Source: CAYRTD01 sp964595055 (GTDB taxonomy: Bacteria; Bacteroidota; Bacteroidia; Bacteroidales; GCA-2748055). Taken from it: a stretch of DNA of 14,617 nt. The notes below the pieces were generated by a model. That model saw only the letters and a program-made list of their open reading frames with translations, had not been told where the DNA came from and did no database searches. The position numbers and the translations under genes were made by a program. Location of the stretch: assembly GCA_964595055.1 (NCBI GenBank), contig CAZQOV010000077.1, forward strand, positions 1-14,617, given 5' to 3'. Every line of letters begins with the position of its first letter. Within the stretch, counting starts at the first letter, position 1. Of the stretch, positions 14,534 to 14,617 are shown piece by piece.

Positions 14534-14549
14534 CTTCCCTTCGGGGAAG
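14534..14549 (+). other. Perfect TTCG-loop hairpin
   Basis: CTTCCC (14534-14539) and GGGAAG (14544-14549) flank a TTCG tetraloop, a very stable RNA hairpin. No T-run follows on either strand, so it is not a standard terminator. Its role is unknown; it might end or belong to a transcript that begins beyond the window. Confidence 0.4.
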
Positions 14550-14617
14550 TAGCCGATGCAAAACTTGAACAACATGTTGGTTAATGTTTTAAATTAAGCG
14601 CCTGTTTATAAGTCTTT

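Larger units (their letters stand above)
14197..14617. other. Gene-free stretch to the window edge
   Basis: I see no credible protein gene on either strand here. A 77-codon + strand frame (14351-14584) has Cys-rich, family-less content and covers the repeat. A 37-codon minus-strand frame (14358-14471) is largely a translation of the same repeat. No tRNA-like cloverleaf is seen. The stretch holds the 18-base degenerate repeat and a TTCG hairpin, listed separately. Confidence 0.6.

Noticed and set aside
14351..14584. 77-codon + strand open frame near the right edge
   Set aside because: It is Cys-rich without any family pattern, spans the 18-base repeat and a hairpin, and has no promoter or neighbour support.

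Overview
The window looks like chromosomal DNA from a member of the Bacteroidota (Bacteroidetes). Four things point there. Every gene belongs to a family at home in that phylum. Start codons lack a clear Shine-Dalgarno sequence. Several genes are preceded by the phylum's -7 promoter element TAnnTTTG, and one has a matching TTTG exactly 19 bases upstream. The sequence is also AT-rich by eye. A flavodiiron protein suggests an anaerobic or microaerobic life. The genus cannot be read from this window.

Bases 1-2034 hold the end of a membrane-biogenesis cluster on the + strand: the C-terminal tail of FtsH, a small DUF2007 protein, cdsA (CDP-diacylglycerol synthase) and psd (phosphatidylserine decarboxylase). 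An AT-rich hairpin sits over the psd stop codon. Bases 2065-3674 carry two separately promoted + strand genes: a small secreted Lys/Cys-rich protein of unknown function with its own terminator, and a flavodiiron oxygen/NO reductase.

Bases 3733-8865 are a minus-strand operon parE-parC-aroK: both subunits of topoisomerase IV, with shikimate kinase only three bases behind parC. A second minus-strand pair, plsC and a methyltransferase-like gene overlapping it by 26 bases, occupies 8951-10509. Divergent from plsC is a lipoprotein with an HEMHH zinc-peptidase motif (DUF5700-like), which has the best promoter of the window.

Bases 11927-12424 hold a broken outer-membrane beta-barrel gene with two mutually compensating one-base indels. 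It is followed by a hairpin-rich spacer and a CIA30-family protein. A minus-strand lipoate-protein ligase (13188-14174) converges on CIA30. The last 400 bases contain no credible gene but do contain a degenerate 18-base tandem repeat.

Most of the window is housekeeping: phospholipid synthesis (cdsA, psd, plsC), chromosome decatenation (parE, parC), aromatic biosynthesis (aroK) and lipoylation (lplA). I see no mobile element, CRISPR array, rRNA or tRNA, and no convincing undescribed multi-gene system. The most interesting items are the broken beta-barrel gene, the Lys/Cys-rich secreted protein, the putative zinc peptidase and the CIA30 protein.
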